Shown here piece by piece: positions 13,701 through 27,668 of a stretch of DNA of 64,000 bases; position 1 is the stretch's first letter, and every line of letters starts with the position of its first letter. The position numbers and the translations under genes are program-made. Location of the stretch: NCBI GenBank assembly GCA_034336665.1, contig JAPFBE010000002.1, forward strand, positions 31,289,406-31,353,405. Reading direction: 5' to 3'. The notes beneath the pieces are model-generated. The model did no database searches and was not told the DNA's origin. It saw nothing but the letters and a program-made list of their open reading frames with translations. Origin of the DNA: Luscinia megarhynchos. Its lineage: Eukaryota > Chordata > Aves > Passeriformes > Turdidae.

Positions 13701-16700
13701 AAATCACCTCCAGCAAATTGCCTTTTGAAGTGATCAGTAAAGCAGTAGCCTGTTTCACAGCAGTCTGCAGGAAAATTCAGCTGTGCACTTAATGTCTTTT
13801 CAAAATCTAAAAATGAATGAGTTTTAGTTAGAAAATACTGAACCTGAACAATCTGGTTACCCTGAGAAGAGAGATGACATTAATATTCTACCCAAGGCAT
13901 CCATTATTCTCTTCCTCATATGAAATGCCACAGTACAATTATGAAATGGTCAGTGTACATTAAAAAAAGTATTTTTAAAATTGAATATTACCATTATTTT
14001 TGTCAGTAAGATCAATTCTCAGAAGTATTCACTACTTTTGAAGGCTTTAGGAGAAAGGAAGATTGATAATTCTTAAAAGTGTGTCCTCTACCTAAAAGGA
14101 CTTTTCTCCTTCAACAGCATTCTTTCCCCTCTCTTCCCTTCTCTATGTCCTCAAACACTACTTATTTTAAACAATGATAAAACTCAAACTATTCTCATTA
14201 ATATATAGTAATGAACATCACTATTAGGCAGTGTAACTGCACATATGTCACAGTATGCAAGTACAGTATCCCTTTTACAAGGAAAGCCCTGTCTTTCTCC
14301 CCATCAGTGGCCAGGGTTGCTGCCCATCATTCTCCCAGACCAATGAAACAGATTCTCTGTGCATGAGACGTAAAATATGAAACAAGGTTTGCAACAGATA
14401 CTATTTCATTTTTCAAATACCGTGCACAGGCTCTGTGTGACAAACAAGAAAGTGTGAGTCATTTATCACAGCAACTACATTAACATTTACTGTCATTTTT
14501 CCACAGAAGGGGAGGTTGAAAGTCAGCTTAGTAATGGGTTTTTTTCCAAGCAGAAGCCACAATACTTCCAGGTGTTGGAGGCTCAATCTTTCCTCTGTGG
14601 AATATTTGGCATTTCACAGAGCTTTCCCACAGTTTTTTCATAGTATATGATATATCTGATTTTTTGTGTAACCAGTACAGTTTTGAAAGGTCCCCCTTTG
14701 TTTTGAAGTGATAGCAAAATTAACAATTTTTAGAATATATGACAAAACAGTCTCAGATAAACTACTTGCTTTCCATGTATTCTAAATAAAGTATAACTAT
14801 TTTTCTTATTTTCTTCTCACAGTACACAAATTAACGTAACAGGCATGAGACTACCTGAAGTTAATCAGATGTTGCAACATCTTCCTCAAGCCAGTGAATC
14901 TTCTGATTCTGTTTAAAAGGATAATTCTTCACGTTTCCTTTGATTTCATGCAAGACTGGAATAGTGCTGCCACTATGAAAATAAACTCTGTTTTGCTCAG
15001 CTGTGTTGGCTAATGACAAAATAATATGTCTGATTAAGTGAGGTCATAGATATCTCAGGGGACAATTTTACAAATCAGATATTATGACAAAATTACTGAT
15101 GTAAGCCTATTTGTATGCTAGATCATTACAGATAATAGACATCACAAGAAATACTCAAGGATCAATATTGAACTCAAGCTGAATAACAAGCAAATCACAT
15201 ACAGCATGCAATTAATTAAGTTTTTTAAAAGTTCTCTTCAGGCAACCTATTTTCCACCAAGATGCTGAGAATGAAAGCAGCTTATTATAGTTGTTTTGCC
15301 AATTACCCCAGACAAAAATGAGTCTGGCAAACGGCTAAATTAGTATTACCCATTGCTCTCCACCAGCATTGTGATAACTGTCCAGTTTGCTTTGCAGGCA
15401 TCTGTAATGTACTAATGACAATTCTGCAAGGCTGGTTTACTAGCAGTGATTAAAACCACATGCAATCGAATTAAACGAGATAATGATTCATTGTAATCCA
15501 TAATCAAATGCAGGGACAACAATGAAAATTAAGTCTAAGTTAAAAACATGTTATAAAACAATATCAAAAGTAGTAGAAATGAAAGAACAGAGTAGCCCAA
15601 AGCTCAATCCTGTATCCTGAAATCAAGCTCAAGTGGCATTGCCCCTGCCAGTTCCTCAACACTGAGGGCCCAAAATTGCCACCTTTGCTTTGTAGCATTA
15701 TGAGCACCTACAGATCCATTTCCCAGTATGGACTGCACTCCACTACACAAAAACACACTGCAGTCCATGGACACACAGATGATGACCCATCATTCTTCCG
15801 CTCCAATTTTTGGCGCTATGTTCAGCTTCACTCATTTCATAAACACCTCTTCAATCAGTCAGGTCACCTGTCTTTAAGTAAGGGTATATGTATCATCTCT
15901 CCAGAAATCCTTATTTAATCTATTCTAATCCAGATCCCCATGATCACCTCTAAAAATAGTCCCAGGAAAGTTAGTTTTACTACGCCTGCAAAGCTTGCAT
16001 TACACAACGAAGAGAACCCGTGCTGCTTGTGTAATAAAGCAGACAACAGGAAAAGGTAGTAAAAATAGTGGCACTTTCCTTATTTACTAACAGGCATGTC
16101 ATCTGAATTGGTTTCAGCATCACCGGTGATATAAGCAGCTGGCAGAAACCTCAGAAGTAACTGCTAAGAGCCATAAGGGATTTACAAAGCAAATAAATAA
16201 GTGCTGTGTAGTCAGAGATATTCGATTGGGTGGGATATAGAAGAAATATGTGAGAGATGCTTAAGAGATATTAGCCCTTCTCTGTTTTTAATAATATCAA
16301 GATACATAACAAAAGCAAACAATTCAGTAGGAAATCTAAATCCCATGAGCTGATGGGTACTTAAGGGCTGTTCACTGTTCCACGGGCGGCTGGAACATGT
16401 GCCCAGCTCCTGCACTGCTCCCAAATACACCAGCCATCTAGCTGCCTTTTTGGCACAGCTTTCTTGACCAAAGAAAGGGAAAGGACAGCTGAAGAGATGG
16501 TGTATGCAATCAGTCCAAAATAAGGCTTTGCAATGTATACAAGATCTCCGGTCCCAGCAGAACTAAACAAGGCATAATTTTGGAGAAGGACTAAGTAAGG
16601 AAACTTCAGGGAAATACTGCTTTATAAAATAACATATCCTTCAAATGAACTGACAGGTCATCTGGTGGAGCTTACCATCATTATATATAAGATAAAAGGA

Positions 16701-17153
16701 AGTTGTATCAGGATTCAATAACATAGCAAAACAGCCCAGAATTCCATTTTTGAGAAAGGGTTCTGTGTTCTGTTTATGAGGTGCCTGGCTGCAAAGAACA
16801 AAAAGTAGTGTGGAAGCAACACAAATTTTATCAGATTAAATTTCATATTTGCATTTTATTTAGACTGTCATGTTGGGTACAACTAACAAATAGTGATGAA
16901 CCCTGATAAATAATGCTGCCTTTACTAATCCTAGCTGACCTGATTGTACTGCACATAGTAATTAGTGTCAGTACTGTCAAATGTTAGTGCTAAGATTTCA
17001 TACTGTTGGTGGTAGTAACACATGATCCATAGCAGCCAAATTTATATAGTCCTCTTTGTAATGCCTGCTCTGGCATCAGTGCTAAACACAAGACATTCTG
17101 CTTTAAAAAAAGCAAGAGGTCTGGCTTCAGAAAAGAATGTAAATTATGTACTG

Positions 17154-17356
17154 TGAGGGTGGTGGGGCACTGGAGCAGGCTGCCCAGAGAAGCTGTGGAT
17201 AACCCATCCCTGGCAGTGATCAAAGGCCACATTGGATGGGCCCTGGTTGGATGGGCAACCTGGTCTAGTGAAAGGTGTCCCTGCCCATCACAGAGAGGCT
17301 GGAACCACATGATCTTTAAGGCCTCTTCAAATCCAAACCATTCTGTGATTTTGTGT
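17154..17356 (+). mobile_element. CR1 LINE, truncated 3' end, plus orientation
   Basis: About 200 bp matching the well-known 3' end of avian CR1. Landmarks in order are GGCACTGGAGCAGGCTGCCC, AACCTGGTCTAGTG with GGTGTCCCTGCCCATC, GATCTTTAAGGCC, and the octamer-type tail ATTCTGTGATTTTGTG. The 5' truncation and lack of poly-A are normal for CR1. It lies in intron 1, antisense to ANKRD33B. Confidence 0.93.
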
Positions 17357-19126
17357 ACTGACTTTTAATACGGGGATCCTGATATAAACCCTGATGGCAT
17401 TTCTACCACAAATCCCATGTCTTTACTTCAAGGTGCTTTGAACATTAGCAACCCAAACCATTAACTGCAGAGGGCTGGGGAGGCTATGTGACAGACTCCC
17501 ACAAGCATCAGGGTCCTGCTACAGCAAATGGTGACTGGATTTTAATGTCATTTCTTCTTCTTTCACTGGCTCGATGTGCAATGTTCACAAAGGCTTCCAA
17601 TGGCTGGACACCATTCTGTGAACAAGGATAATGTATTTCTGGGTGCTTAAATGAACAGTATGATATTTTGCTTTGCTTGGAACAGCTGTTTCCAGCTATC
17701 GATAGATTCAAAGCAGAAAAGTGCTGATTGCTTCCTCCTGAAGACACCTGAAGCTGGGATTACTTACTGCTTTGGCTATTTGCTGCACAAAGCTGCAGTG
17801 GGTTTGGGCACCACTGGAAGAAAGAGTAGTGTTTGTAATAAAGCTCAAACTATATGTTTTGTGGATATAATTATATGTAAAACTTTTTGGAAAGTCTCTC
17901 AATTATCAGATTACTTCAAAATCCGATGTTGAAATTATAGTCTTCCCATGAATTCTACCACTGAAGCATTTTGTTTATTCTATTTTCAGAAAGATAAACC
18001 TACTAAAAGGTAAACAAAATGATAGTCAAAGCTGGATCATCTAACAGCATAACCAAACCTGGTGTGACCTGTATGCAGTGCACTCTCTCAGCACATAAGA
18101 CCTCTGGGAACATCCAAAAACAAGTTTAGATGTGAACTCCAAGTCCTATGCCTGACAAACTCTACTGCTAACTTCTCTCCTTGTCTTTTAATATACATAT
18201 ACCTTCATACACACTTAGGATGAAAAGGAGAGTTTGTATCATTTAAAAAGCATTTTGTAAGGCATTCAAAAGCCATGTGAAATGCATTTTGTGCACTGAC
18301 ATAACTCTGTGAAAAAGAGGTCCTTTTGGCTTTAAAGCATATGACTCAACTCCTCTCTGTGTTTAATAGATGCATTTTCCTTTTTGTTATGCTCTGTCAG
18401 ATGCAGGTAGGTTGTAGCTGAGATCTGTTGCAAGAAGCTTAATAGAGTGTTTGAATGCATAGGTTTTTTTCAGGAGACCTCTCCAAAAGTAGTGACTTAC
18501 AAAATCTTCACAAAGATAAATTTCAATTTGACACTGAGCAGAAGATGAATGTACAGCCTTTTACTCTGTCAGAATCTCTCACTGTATCTAATCTGTCTCT
18601 TCTGTAAGGAACAATTTAAAGCCCCCAAAACATTTTCACTGTGAAAAATCTCTGAAATGACCAGTGATGAGCTTGCAAGCACCCTCTTGTGGCAGTAAGG
18701 TTCTGTAGTTTTGTTTAGGAAAGACTTTCCCAAGAGGTTTCTGAAGTTTTCCTCCAACTTCTGTAAATTAATTTTGCAACTATTCTTCTGAGCCTTTTGG
18801 TAGTGAAATCACACCAGACCCAAACCTCATAATGAAAGATCCCAGAGACATGTCTGTCCATCAGTGGCTAATCTGCCACTGGGGATGAAAACAAACCCCA
18901 AACCTCAAACAACTAAAAAACCCAAATTACAACCAACCAAACAAAAACTTTAAATCTAAAAGCTCTTTTCCCTCAGAAGAAAATAATCTTGATGAAGTAA
19001 AATAACCATCAGGGTGAAATCTCTTCCTTGCAGAGGCCCTATTCTCACCAAGAAGAGCAACTGCACATCCTTCCTGAGACTCCAAAGAGGGGAACTGACC
19101 CCACACTACACTCAGTGCTGCACCAT

Positions 19127-19194
19127 GAGGTGGAACTAGACGAGCTTTAAACTCCTTTCCAACCCAACCCAACCTGTAGTATGACTCTATCGTT
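19127..19194 (+). mobile_element. Short CR1-like 3' tail fragment
   Basis: A short stretch resembles the last 60-70 bp of CR1 in plus orientation: GTGGAACTAGACGAGCTTT, then CCTTTCCAACCCAACCC, then a degenerate tail TATGACTCTATCG. The sequence immediately before it does not clearly continue as CR1. It may be a very short insertion, or the end of another element sharing this tail. Confidence 0.6.
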
Positions 19195-20062
19195 CAATAG
19201 TACCACACACAATAGTGCCAGCCTATTTCCCCACCGTTTGATCTGAAGAAGCTGTAAGAGCACTAGAAGTCCAGTCTCTAACTCTCTATTAGAGTGCTAT
19301 TTGAAAATGAGATTCATAATGGCATCAGTGGATATGTAACTCTCTCACTGTATCTTCTTCCCAACAAATCCCATGCTCCACCTCTTGAACCTCACTGCTT
19401 CCTTTTCTCTAGCACTCCTAATAACAACCCTCCCTCTTGATCTTGGATCTTCTAATAACAAGCTTATTGATCCTGAAATTGACCTGAATGGATCAGGAAA
19501 ATGTGGTAAACTTCCTTCCCCATTGAAAAAAAGACAGGGAAAAGGACCAGCTGCCTTTGCACAGTAGAAGGGCACATGTGTCTCAGATGAGAGTATTAGT
19601 GTTTCCCCTATTGGATTCTCCTTACATACTTCTGTCCAGATGTGCTATCCCATAGCAACAGTCAAATTCCTCTTTTCAAACAGGATAACATGGTGACAAC
19701 AACTTTGGTGTTCATGGAAATGAAAGGCAAATACCAATGTTCAGAAAGAAATGTACATTGAAACATTACTTGTAGATATGGAAGGGATTCTCCACCTGGA
19801 CCAGGCATTATTATTTTACTTCTATCAAGCAAAGATCCTGCTGATGAGATCTCATTATCTTGCCTCTTCAGTTTATCATACTACTGCAAGTGAGAATGGC
19901 TCTTTGAATGTCAATGTGTCCAGGTTCTTGAAAGCCCTTATCATTATGCCTTCCACAATGAATGAACTTCTGTCATTTAGGTTATGCTTCTAATTTTACC
20001 TGGACTAGTTTTCCACTCATTTATGCCCCTTGGTCTTTCCCTAGCTCTAACAAAGCAAAAGA

Positions 20063-20077
20063 TTTTTTTTTTTTTTT
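20063..20077. repeat. 15-nt T homopolymer
   Basis: A run of 15 T in intron 1. No retrocopy body lies beside it, so it is treated as a plain homopolymer. Confidence 0.9.
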
Positions 20078-20482
20078 GGTGCATAAACATGAAAAAGTCT
20101 CCTGCTTTTTATTAGAAAACAAGTGTTTTTGAGCAATAGATGCATCTGTAGTGAATGGGTTTGACTGTTTTGCACTTGGAGACCTAAAGTGGATTTTTGT
20201 AGGCATGGATTAGTGTCCTAAAAGGTTGCAATCCTGAAATCCTGCAGCTCTATGGAAATGAGCTGCTGTGGAATATCACAGATGACCATGCTGGAGGCAA
20301 AAAAATGTGTTTTTATAGGTATTATTCCTAGTCTTCATGCCTGTGAAACTTGGAGGAAAGTATCACAGTCCCTGATTTCATAGGAAGTTTATTGTTCTTT
20401 CCCACCATCTATGCGTGGTTTATTACTAGTGCTCCACAAATTGCACTGAAAAGTGAGTCTCCATAAAAAGAAGGGGAAAAAA

Positions 20483-20484
20483 GG

Positions 20485-20516
<32 letters not shown>

Positions 20517-20517
20517 A
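20483..20517. repeat. (GA)n microsatellite
   Basis: About 35 bp of nearly pure GA dinucleotides with one AAA interruption, in intron 1 of ANKRD33B. On the gene's strand it reads as a CT tract. Confidence 0.95.
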
Positions 20518-22451
20518 GTGGCACTAATAACTACTTTTTAACGCAATCTTGAAAATTTCACTGTTTCTGAATCCTGGAGATTTTCAGTTCTGGGTGAAAG
20601 CACTACCTTCAAACAAAATATACAATTTTGTAGTAATGCATGGTTCATGAGCACTATAGTCTCATCATTTTCATATTTTATAGCTGCTAGAACCACTGGT
20701 GATTGAGATCACATTTTAAATTACAGTAGAACACATGACCTGTGTTTCAGTAAGACCTCTGGTTCTTTTATGTAAATGTTCTTTGGTCAAGGGAAAACAG
20801 GGTTGTGCTCTTGTGACTTACACCTACAGCGTTGGCTCTGTAATGTTCATGGCTGATTAGATAGCAAGGACTCCTACTATAAAATCCATCAACCTACAAT
20901 TCTGTCTATTTAAGTAATAAAGTAACTGATAGGCTGCACGCAGCCACTGGAGAGGAAATCCAGCATGCCTCAGGCTTCTCATTAAGGAATGGTTCCTTCC
21001 TGAAGGTTTAGCATCACCCTGTGAAAAATACATCTATTTTAAGAAAAGGCAGAATTACAGTTTTGGAAGATCAGACACTAGCAGTTGGCTAAACCAAGAC
21101 CACTGCTGCCACTGGCTTGCAGGTCCTAGTGAATAGCCTTACATTAATTTAGTGCTGTATTTCGGGAATAGGCTCATCCACCTGAAAGAGGCTCAGCCTG
21201 GAATTTTTTGTTTGAGAAAACACACACTGTGACATAGAATTAATCTGTCAAGAGGGTCCTTTTTTCCTCAAGTAGCTGACTGGTTTTCCATACTCGGCTG
21301 TTTAAAAATCATGAATAATGTGGTTCAAAAGTAGGCTTGGGGTCTGTTGTTGGTTTTCATTATTTTATTAAGTGTACATTCCAATTTTAAATTTCTCTTT
21401 TATTATCTCAGTTGGGTAGATAAGGATTCACTGTAGCTGTAACAGGTATCAGGGTGTGAACAGACAGTTTGAGAAAGGTTTGGAATACCCAGGTGGGACA
21501 CAGTAGCATCACTATCTTATCTGTCTCAAGTTAACTACAGTATTGCAACTTGAGTTTAATAAGCAAATGCAGCACACACTGGTACTGCATGTCCTTGTCT
21601 GGTGGCAAGAGCAGAGTCTTTCCTCTTCTATAGAGCCTGTGACCACCCTGTTTATCTCAGCTGAGATCTAGCTCCATGCAATAAAAGGCAGGAAATCATC
21701 TTCTGCCTCTGTGCTTGGCTCTAAAAACCTAATCTTCTAATGAATACACCTCACTCACCTAAATAATGAAGATACATAGGGAGCAATTGAACATTAACAT
21801 ACTATTGAATCTGAAGAAGACAGAATTAAATATCCAAGAGCAAAAAAGAGGGAAAAGCAATTTCACATTTATATTCAAATAGCTGGAATTTCTAGATATC
21901 TTAGTTAAAACAGCCTTTGTTAAAACAGCCAAATCATTAATACAATATATATACTTTATTAAACAGTTTCAATCAAACAGTTCTCCTATGTCATAAAATT
22001 GGAGAATATTTAGATAAACTGTGAAACAGATATTATCAGGACAGGAGTCCAGAATTCATCTAAGCAGTCTGGTTTTTAATTTAGGGACCTATAAGAGAAA
22101 TGTTGGACTTTAGAGCACAGCTTTCTCAACAAAAGAACAGCTTTTGCTGAAAATAAGCACTCTGCAAAAAAAGCAGCATGTATCAAACACATTTGATGGA
22201 GGTTTCTCACAGTTGTTTGCAGTGAGCTTAACACATCTCTGTGTGCCACAGCAGTTGAATTACAAGAGTCTTTGGGTATGTCAAGACTTCACTTGACTGC
22301 AGGGTGGCATTTTTTTTTGATGGCAGCTCACTAATGAGAGCAGTATCTGAACACACTATGGGATCTTCAAATGATGCTGCAGGCTCCTGGAGCAAAGAAA
22401 AGACAGTTGGCTTACAGGAAATTTTCAGTATGCAGGTGAAAACTAAAACAC

Positions 22452-22793
22452 CGAATCACACAGAACATGCTGGGCTGGAAGGGACCCATCAGGATCATTG
22501 AGTCCAGCTCCTGGCCATACACAGGACCATACCCAGAGTCACACCATGTGCCTGAGAGCACTGTCCAAATGCTTCTTGAACTCTAAAGGCTTGGTGCTGT
22601 GACCATTTCCCTGGGGAGCCTGTTCCTGTGCCCAAACACCCTCTGGGTGAAGAACCTTTTCTAATATCCAACCTAAACCTCTCCTGACAAAACTCCAGGC
22701 CTTTCCCTCACATCCTGTCACTGGTCAGCACAGAGAAGGGAGTAGTGCCTGCCCCTCCTCTCCTCCTCACGAGGAATTTGTAAACTGCAGTGA
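22452..22793 (-). mobile_element. CR1 LINE 3' fragment, minus orientation
   Basis: Reading on the plus strand this is reverse-complement CR1. It begins GAATCACACAGAACATGC, then GGAAGGGACCCATCAGGATC, CAAATGCTTCTTGAACTCT, CCAAACACCCTCTGGGTG, TATCCAACCTAAACC, and ends near CAGTGATTGG. It closely resembles the inner copy at 27110-27510, so both belong to the same CR1 subfamily. It is 5'-truncated, as usual. Confidence 0.92.
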
Positions 22794-25700
22794 TTGGTTG
22801 GAGAGACTTATTCACTTAAGTAGTAGATAGGTGACTTATAAACATAATTTTCTTCATTTTTGTGGTGCCCAACTCCAAAGCAATGGAATTTTCCAAGAGA
22901 TGAGAAGGAGCACACTTGCTTTGAAGTGATACTGTAAAGAAAATTCTATTATTATTTGTGCAATTTTAACATTTCATAATGATGAAGAGCATGATTGAGA
23001 AGGAAACTCTTCCACCATTAGATAAGCATGGAATAGTTAGCAGTAAATAGGAATAATGAGAATAAAAAAGCTGGGATGAAGAGGTATTTCTATACTTAAA
23101 AGCAAGGTAGTAAATGGTGGTGTAATTAACTGTTCTATTATAAATTTGGTATTCTCTTACAAGCAATGCATGACAACATAAATTTTCAACTGTACAATGT
23201 AATTGCATACATTACACTGAACAAAACCCACTATGTATCTACTCCATAAAGAATAACAATATTTTTTCTAGTGTTAGTCCTTGTCCATTTAGCAGTCAGT
23301 CACAAGCCATACTCTAGAACAAAGCAGTTTTAGAGGAAATGGAAGCAAAACCGGAAGATTGGCTTTTCTAGATTTGATTGATGATCAACTATATTCAACC
23401 ACAATTAAGATGCTAAATGGTAAATATTTTGACGACTTTTATTTTTTTGGCACTGAAGGAAGAAAGGTACAGTTTCTTCAGCCCTAACCTCTAGAAGCAG
23501 AGGCACTAAGAGTAACACCTCCTGTTCTGCAATTTTTTTAATTCCTCTAATATACATTTTATCATCCAGAGCTAAATGTCTAATTGCCTAGGTCTGACTC
23601 CCACCCTTGCTCTCTGGCCAAAGAAATGTACAAATAATACTTTCAGTTCTGAAAAAGTAAGAGATGATATTCTAATTATGTAGACTTCAAAGCCTCTGAG
23701 CCCTTTATTCCACAGAGAACATTCCACTTGCTACAGAAGCCTACCAGGCTCTGCCCAGCTCTACCAAATTAGAGCAAAAAACCCCTTCCATGCCTCAGTC
23801 AGGAGACAGAGGTCAGATGAAATTGCATCAGCAGCACAAAGGCAATGACTCATACAGGAGCAGTAAACTGAAGGACATGTGTACCTTAATGACTTCAAAG
23901 ACTCTTTCACAGGTTATGATCCTTTCTATTTTTGATTCAAGAGTTTCATGTCTCCCATCCACCTTTAGAAAAGTGTATTTTAACCTATCCTACAAAGCTG
24001 GATATTAGAAAGCACAGAGAGGAAATACCAAGGTCTTGCCTCTACTGGAAGACCAACAACTTATAATTTCCTTCTTTTTTTAAATTCATGTGCAAAGAAA
24101 ACTTGTACACCCAGATTTGAAAATTGTTGATTTAATAGATTTTTACTTTCTGTATGTCTTCATTCATATTACATTTTTAAGATTAATAACCTCATCAATA
24201 TGTACCTTTCTGCATCATATATCTCTAGCCTAGACACGTGCTTAAGGAGAAAAATCTCTTGTTAACTTAGACTTAAGATCTTTTTCAGAAAATCAATTGT
24301 CTAAGTAATTCCTGGTTTTCCCTATCACTACTGCTAAAATTTTCATCACTCCTTCAAAATGCCTTGACCTGGAGGTTGGCTGTGAAGTTGTCACTGGCTT
24401 TTAGTTCCTTAGTAATTAAGGTCACCTAGGTTTGTACAGAAAAGTGGCAGTACAGTAAAAGCAATAGGAAGGTCTGTTAAGATCTTCCTTTACTCCTGTA
24501 AATGAGAAAGGAAAATCTTTACAGAAAAGAAAAGAAATTAAATGGAATCCAAAAGATATTAATAAATATAGTCACTTTCCAATTAGCAGTTCATCTTTCT
24601 CGTGATTTCAGAAGATAGTATTTGGGTTTTGTTTTCTTTTCTCTTCTTCGAGGAGCAGAAGCTGACATACTTAGAGGGTTTACAATTCCTAACCAAATGC
24701 TGCAATTTCTCATCCCAGATTTTCTGATAAACTCTATTAGTTAAGAGACCACAGAGTAGCAGTGGAAGAATGGCAAAACTTAAATTTTTCTCCCTCAGTA
24801 TTCAGGCATCTAGAAGCAGTAGCAGAATATCTTCAAATGTCTTTCTCAGTGTTTGGAGTTATTTTTCTATTTCTCTGACACAAAATGAGTGAATTATACT
24901 TAATAATATGGAAATCTTTTAAAGAACAGATCTAGTCTCTTAATTTCTACCTGAAAATTACAGACAGGCTGTTTCCTGCTACCTTCAGAGTCTGACTCCT
25001 TCAATCTGTACCTGGAAAGAAACAAACAGTAGCATATATCCAAAATGAAGGCTTGTTGCAATTAACTGATTCTAACATTGGTATCAAAACCCTACAGCCA
25101 AAAATCACCTTCTTCCCCTTAAGATTTGTAAATCTCCCATTGGATTTTTCAATTTACTGTAGAATCTCTGTAAATAACATGGTTATGCTAATTGATATCG
25201 CTTTGTAGCAATAATCCTAAAAGCCCAGCCAATACAGGTAGACTTCAAAGTCATGTATTTTGGAATGATACTACTGATTGCAGTACCACCAATAATGAGG
25301 TAGTCACTCCAGATACACTCCCTGTGGACCTTAAAATCTGAAAGGAAATAGCAAGAGACATCTCTGGGAAGAGAAGCAAGTTTGTGAAAGTAATGCCGGC
25401 AATATTTGAATGTTTTTGTTAGGGTTTACATCACATGAACAATGCTCACAATGCCTGTGATTGATAAGCTGCCAAACTGTACTAATTAGGCTTTGCTCTA
25501 ATTCTTAGTTCCTTTATGATACACACTAAAAATTTTGTAATATATCACAACTAATGCAGCCACTGTACTAGAAATAGAAATTACATGAGAAAGAGGAAAA
25601 TACAGTATTTTTAGGCAAGTACTCAAAATCTAAACAGGGTAACAAGCAGTATTTTAAAAACCTCCTCCCCAGAGGAATGTGTTTTGTGTACGGCTGGGAG

Positions 25701-26934
25701 TAAACAGAAAAAAAGGGTCAATACACACATTAAACTCACAAGTGCAATTACAGTTACCATTTTATATTACAGAAAAAGCAATACTGATTTTTTTGTTTTT
25801 AATTTTCAAAACAATTAATATATTTTTATCAATTCTCAAAATACTAATTTGGATATATTTGACCTACACTTTCAAACTCTGAAGACTGACAGATAAATGA
25901 CAGTAGGTTAGGATATTCATTACAAGACTGTGAACTGTGCTCCTCTGCACACCCAGCTAATGAGGTGTTCGAGCAGAATGTCTGTGTTTCCCTCCAAGCA
26001 GTCCAGCCTGAAGAAACCAGCCCTCAGCTCACTCTGCTGGGGAGATGTACTTCGGTAACACATGCACAACAGGTAAACAAAGTGGACTTTGCACATAACT
26101 AGTTAGTATCTGTGAATGTGGCCCTGTGAGCAGGTGAGGTAGGGTATGATCCATGCTCCTGCAGACACAGCAGCTGGGACCTGAGCTGGAAGCAGCAGGG
26201 TGAAAGTGTCCCTGTGGGTTTAGTGCCTGCACCCCAGACACTCTGCTCCTGCACCATGGCCTGTCCTGGAGTCACTCCTTCTTTCCACTGACACTACAGT
26301 AATTTTATTAAAACCTTTCCTCTCTGTGGTATCTTCACCCATATCACACATATTATTGCATTTAGTTGGCAGTGTTGATCTTTTCCACCCCATGGTTACT
26401 GTCTGTGTACCTACTGCAGGAGGGTAGCTCCTACTCATCTAGCATCACATACTGAAGCTCCAAAGAGAGATCACAGCACCTTTTGCTGACACCTGATAGC
26501 TGGGGGGTTTCATAATTTTAATAGCAGCAGAAAATAGAGTGCTGGATCTGAGATATGAGAAGCACTGGGAAACAGCATCACCTTACTTGAAACCTTCAGG
26601 TTATGGTTTTTTCTCTCAGTTGACTTCAAATCCTAAGAGGATGGTAAGTGCATTTGTGATTTCTGAACACTGCCATAGATGTATACTTGAATACCTCAGC
26701 TCTGCCTGCACCCATCTGTGAATGGATCCTCTGCTCATAAATCAGCTGTGCTGACTGTAATAAGCATAAACTAGGTCAAGCTAAAAACGCCCACAGAAAG
26801 AAAAAAATGGCAATAGCAAGTGAAAGACATTTCATAATCTCTTGCCTTAGAAGAAAATAATTTGAATGATTAATTTTAAGAGAAGGTTGACATTTATTCA
26901 TCATCTATTTTTTTTTCCCTGGGCTACTGTATTT

Positions 26935-27668
26935 AGAATCATAGAATCAATAAGGCCGGAAAAGACCTCCAAGATCATTGAATCCAGCCTTCAATGGAAC
27001 GCCACCATGTTCACTAAGCCACACTGTGAAGTGCCAACCTGCCCATTATTCAACATTTCCAGGCATGGTGACTACACCACTTCCCTGGACAACCTGTTCC
27101 AACACTTAATCACAGAATCACACAGAATATGTGGAGTTGGAAGGGACCCATCAGGATCATCAAGTCCGACTCCTGGCAGGACACCCCAAGAATCACACCT
27201 TGTGTCTGAGACAAATGTCCAAATGCTTCTTGAACTCTGTCAGCCTGGCGCTGTGACCACTTCCCTGGGGAGCCCTGTTCCAGTGCCCAAACACCCTCTG
27301 GGTGAAAAACCTTTTACTAATATCCAACCTAAACCTCCCCTGACTCAGCTTCAGGCCATTCTCTGGGTCCTGTCACTGGTCACCACAGAGAAGGGATCAG
27401 TGCCTGCCCCTCCTCTTCCTCTCACAAAGAAGTTGCAACTGCAATGAGTCTTCCCTTCTCCAGGCTGAAAAAACTTGTGACTTCTGCAGCTCCTCACACA
27501 AATTCCCCTTTTAACCACTGTTTCAGTGAAGAAAGATTTTTAATACCCCACCTGAACGTCGCCTGGCACAACCCAAAACCATTTCCCCTTGTCCTATCAC
27601 TTGTTATTTGGGAGAAAGAAAATGACCCCACCTTACTACAATCTCGTTTCAGGTGCTTTAGAAACTTA
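26935..27668 (-). mobile_element. Older CR1 LINE fragment, split by a second CR1
   Basis: The left part (26935-27109) begins AGAATCATAGAATCAATAAG and runs to CTGTTCCAACACTTAA. The right part resumes at about 27511 with TTAACCACTGTTTCAGTGAA and continues through CATTTCCCCTTGTCCTATC to about 27668. Joined, the two halves follow the usual antisense order of a CR1 3' region, so the material between is an insertion. The 193-codon frame at 26866-27447 is an artefact of antisense CR1 and is not a gene. Confidence 0.88.
27110..27510 (-). mobile_element. Younger CR1 inserted into an older CR1
   Basis: This copy of about 400 bp begins ATCACAGAATCACACAGAA and carries the same landmarks as the 22452-22793 copy (CAAATGCTTCTTGAACTCT, CCAAACACCCTCTGGGTG, GAGAAGGGATCAGTGCCTGC). 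It ends in TCACACAAATTCCCC. A 4-bp word, TTAA, lies on both sides (27106-27109 and 27511-27514) and may be a target duplication, although CR1 often makes none. Confidence 0.85.

Noticed and set aside
26866..27447. 193-codon plus-strand open frame, the longest besides exon 1
   Set aside because: It lies almost wholly in the antisense of two nested CR1 copies and has no domain; an open frame there is incidental.
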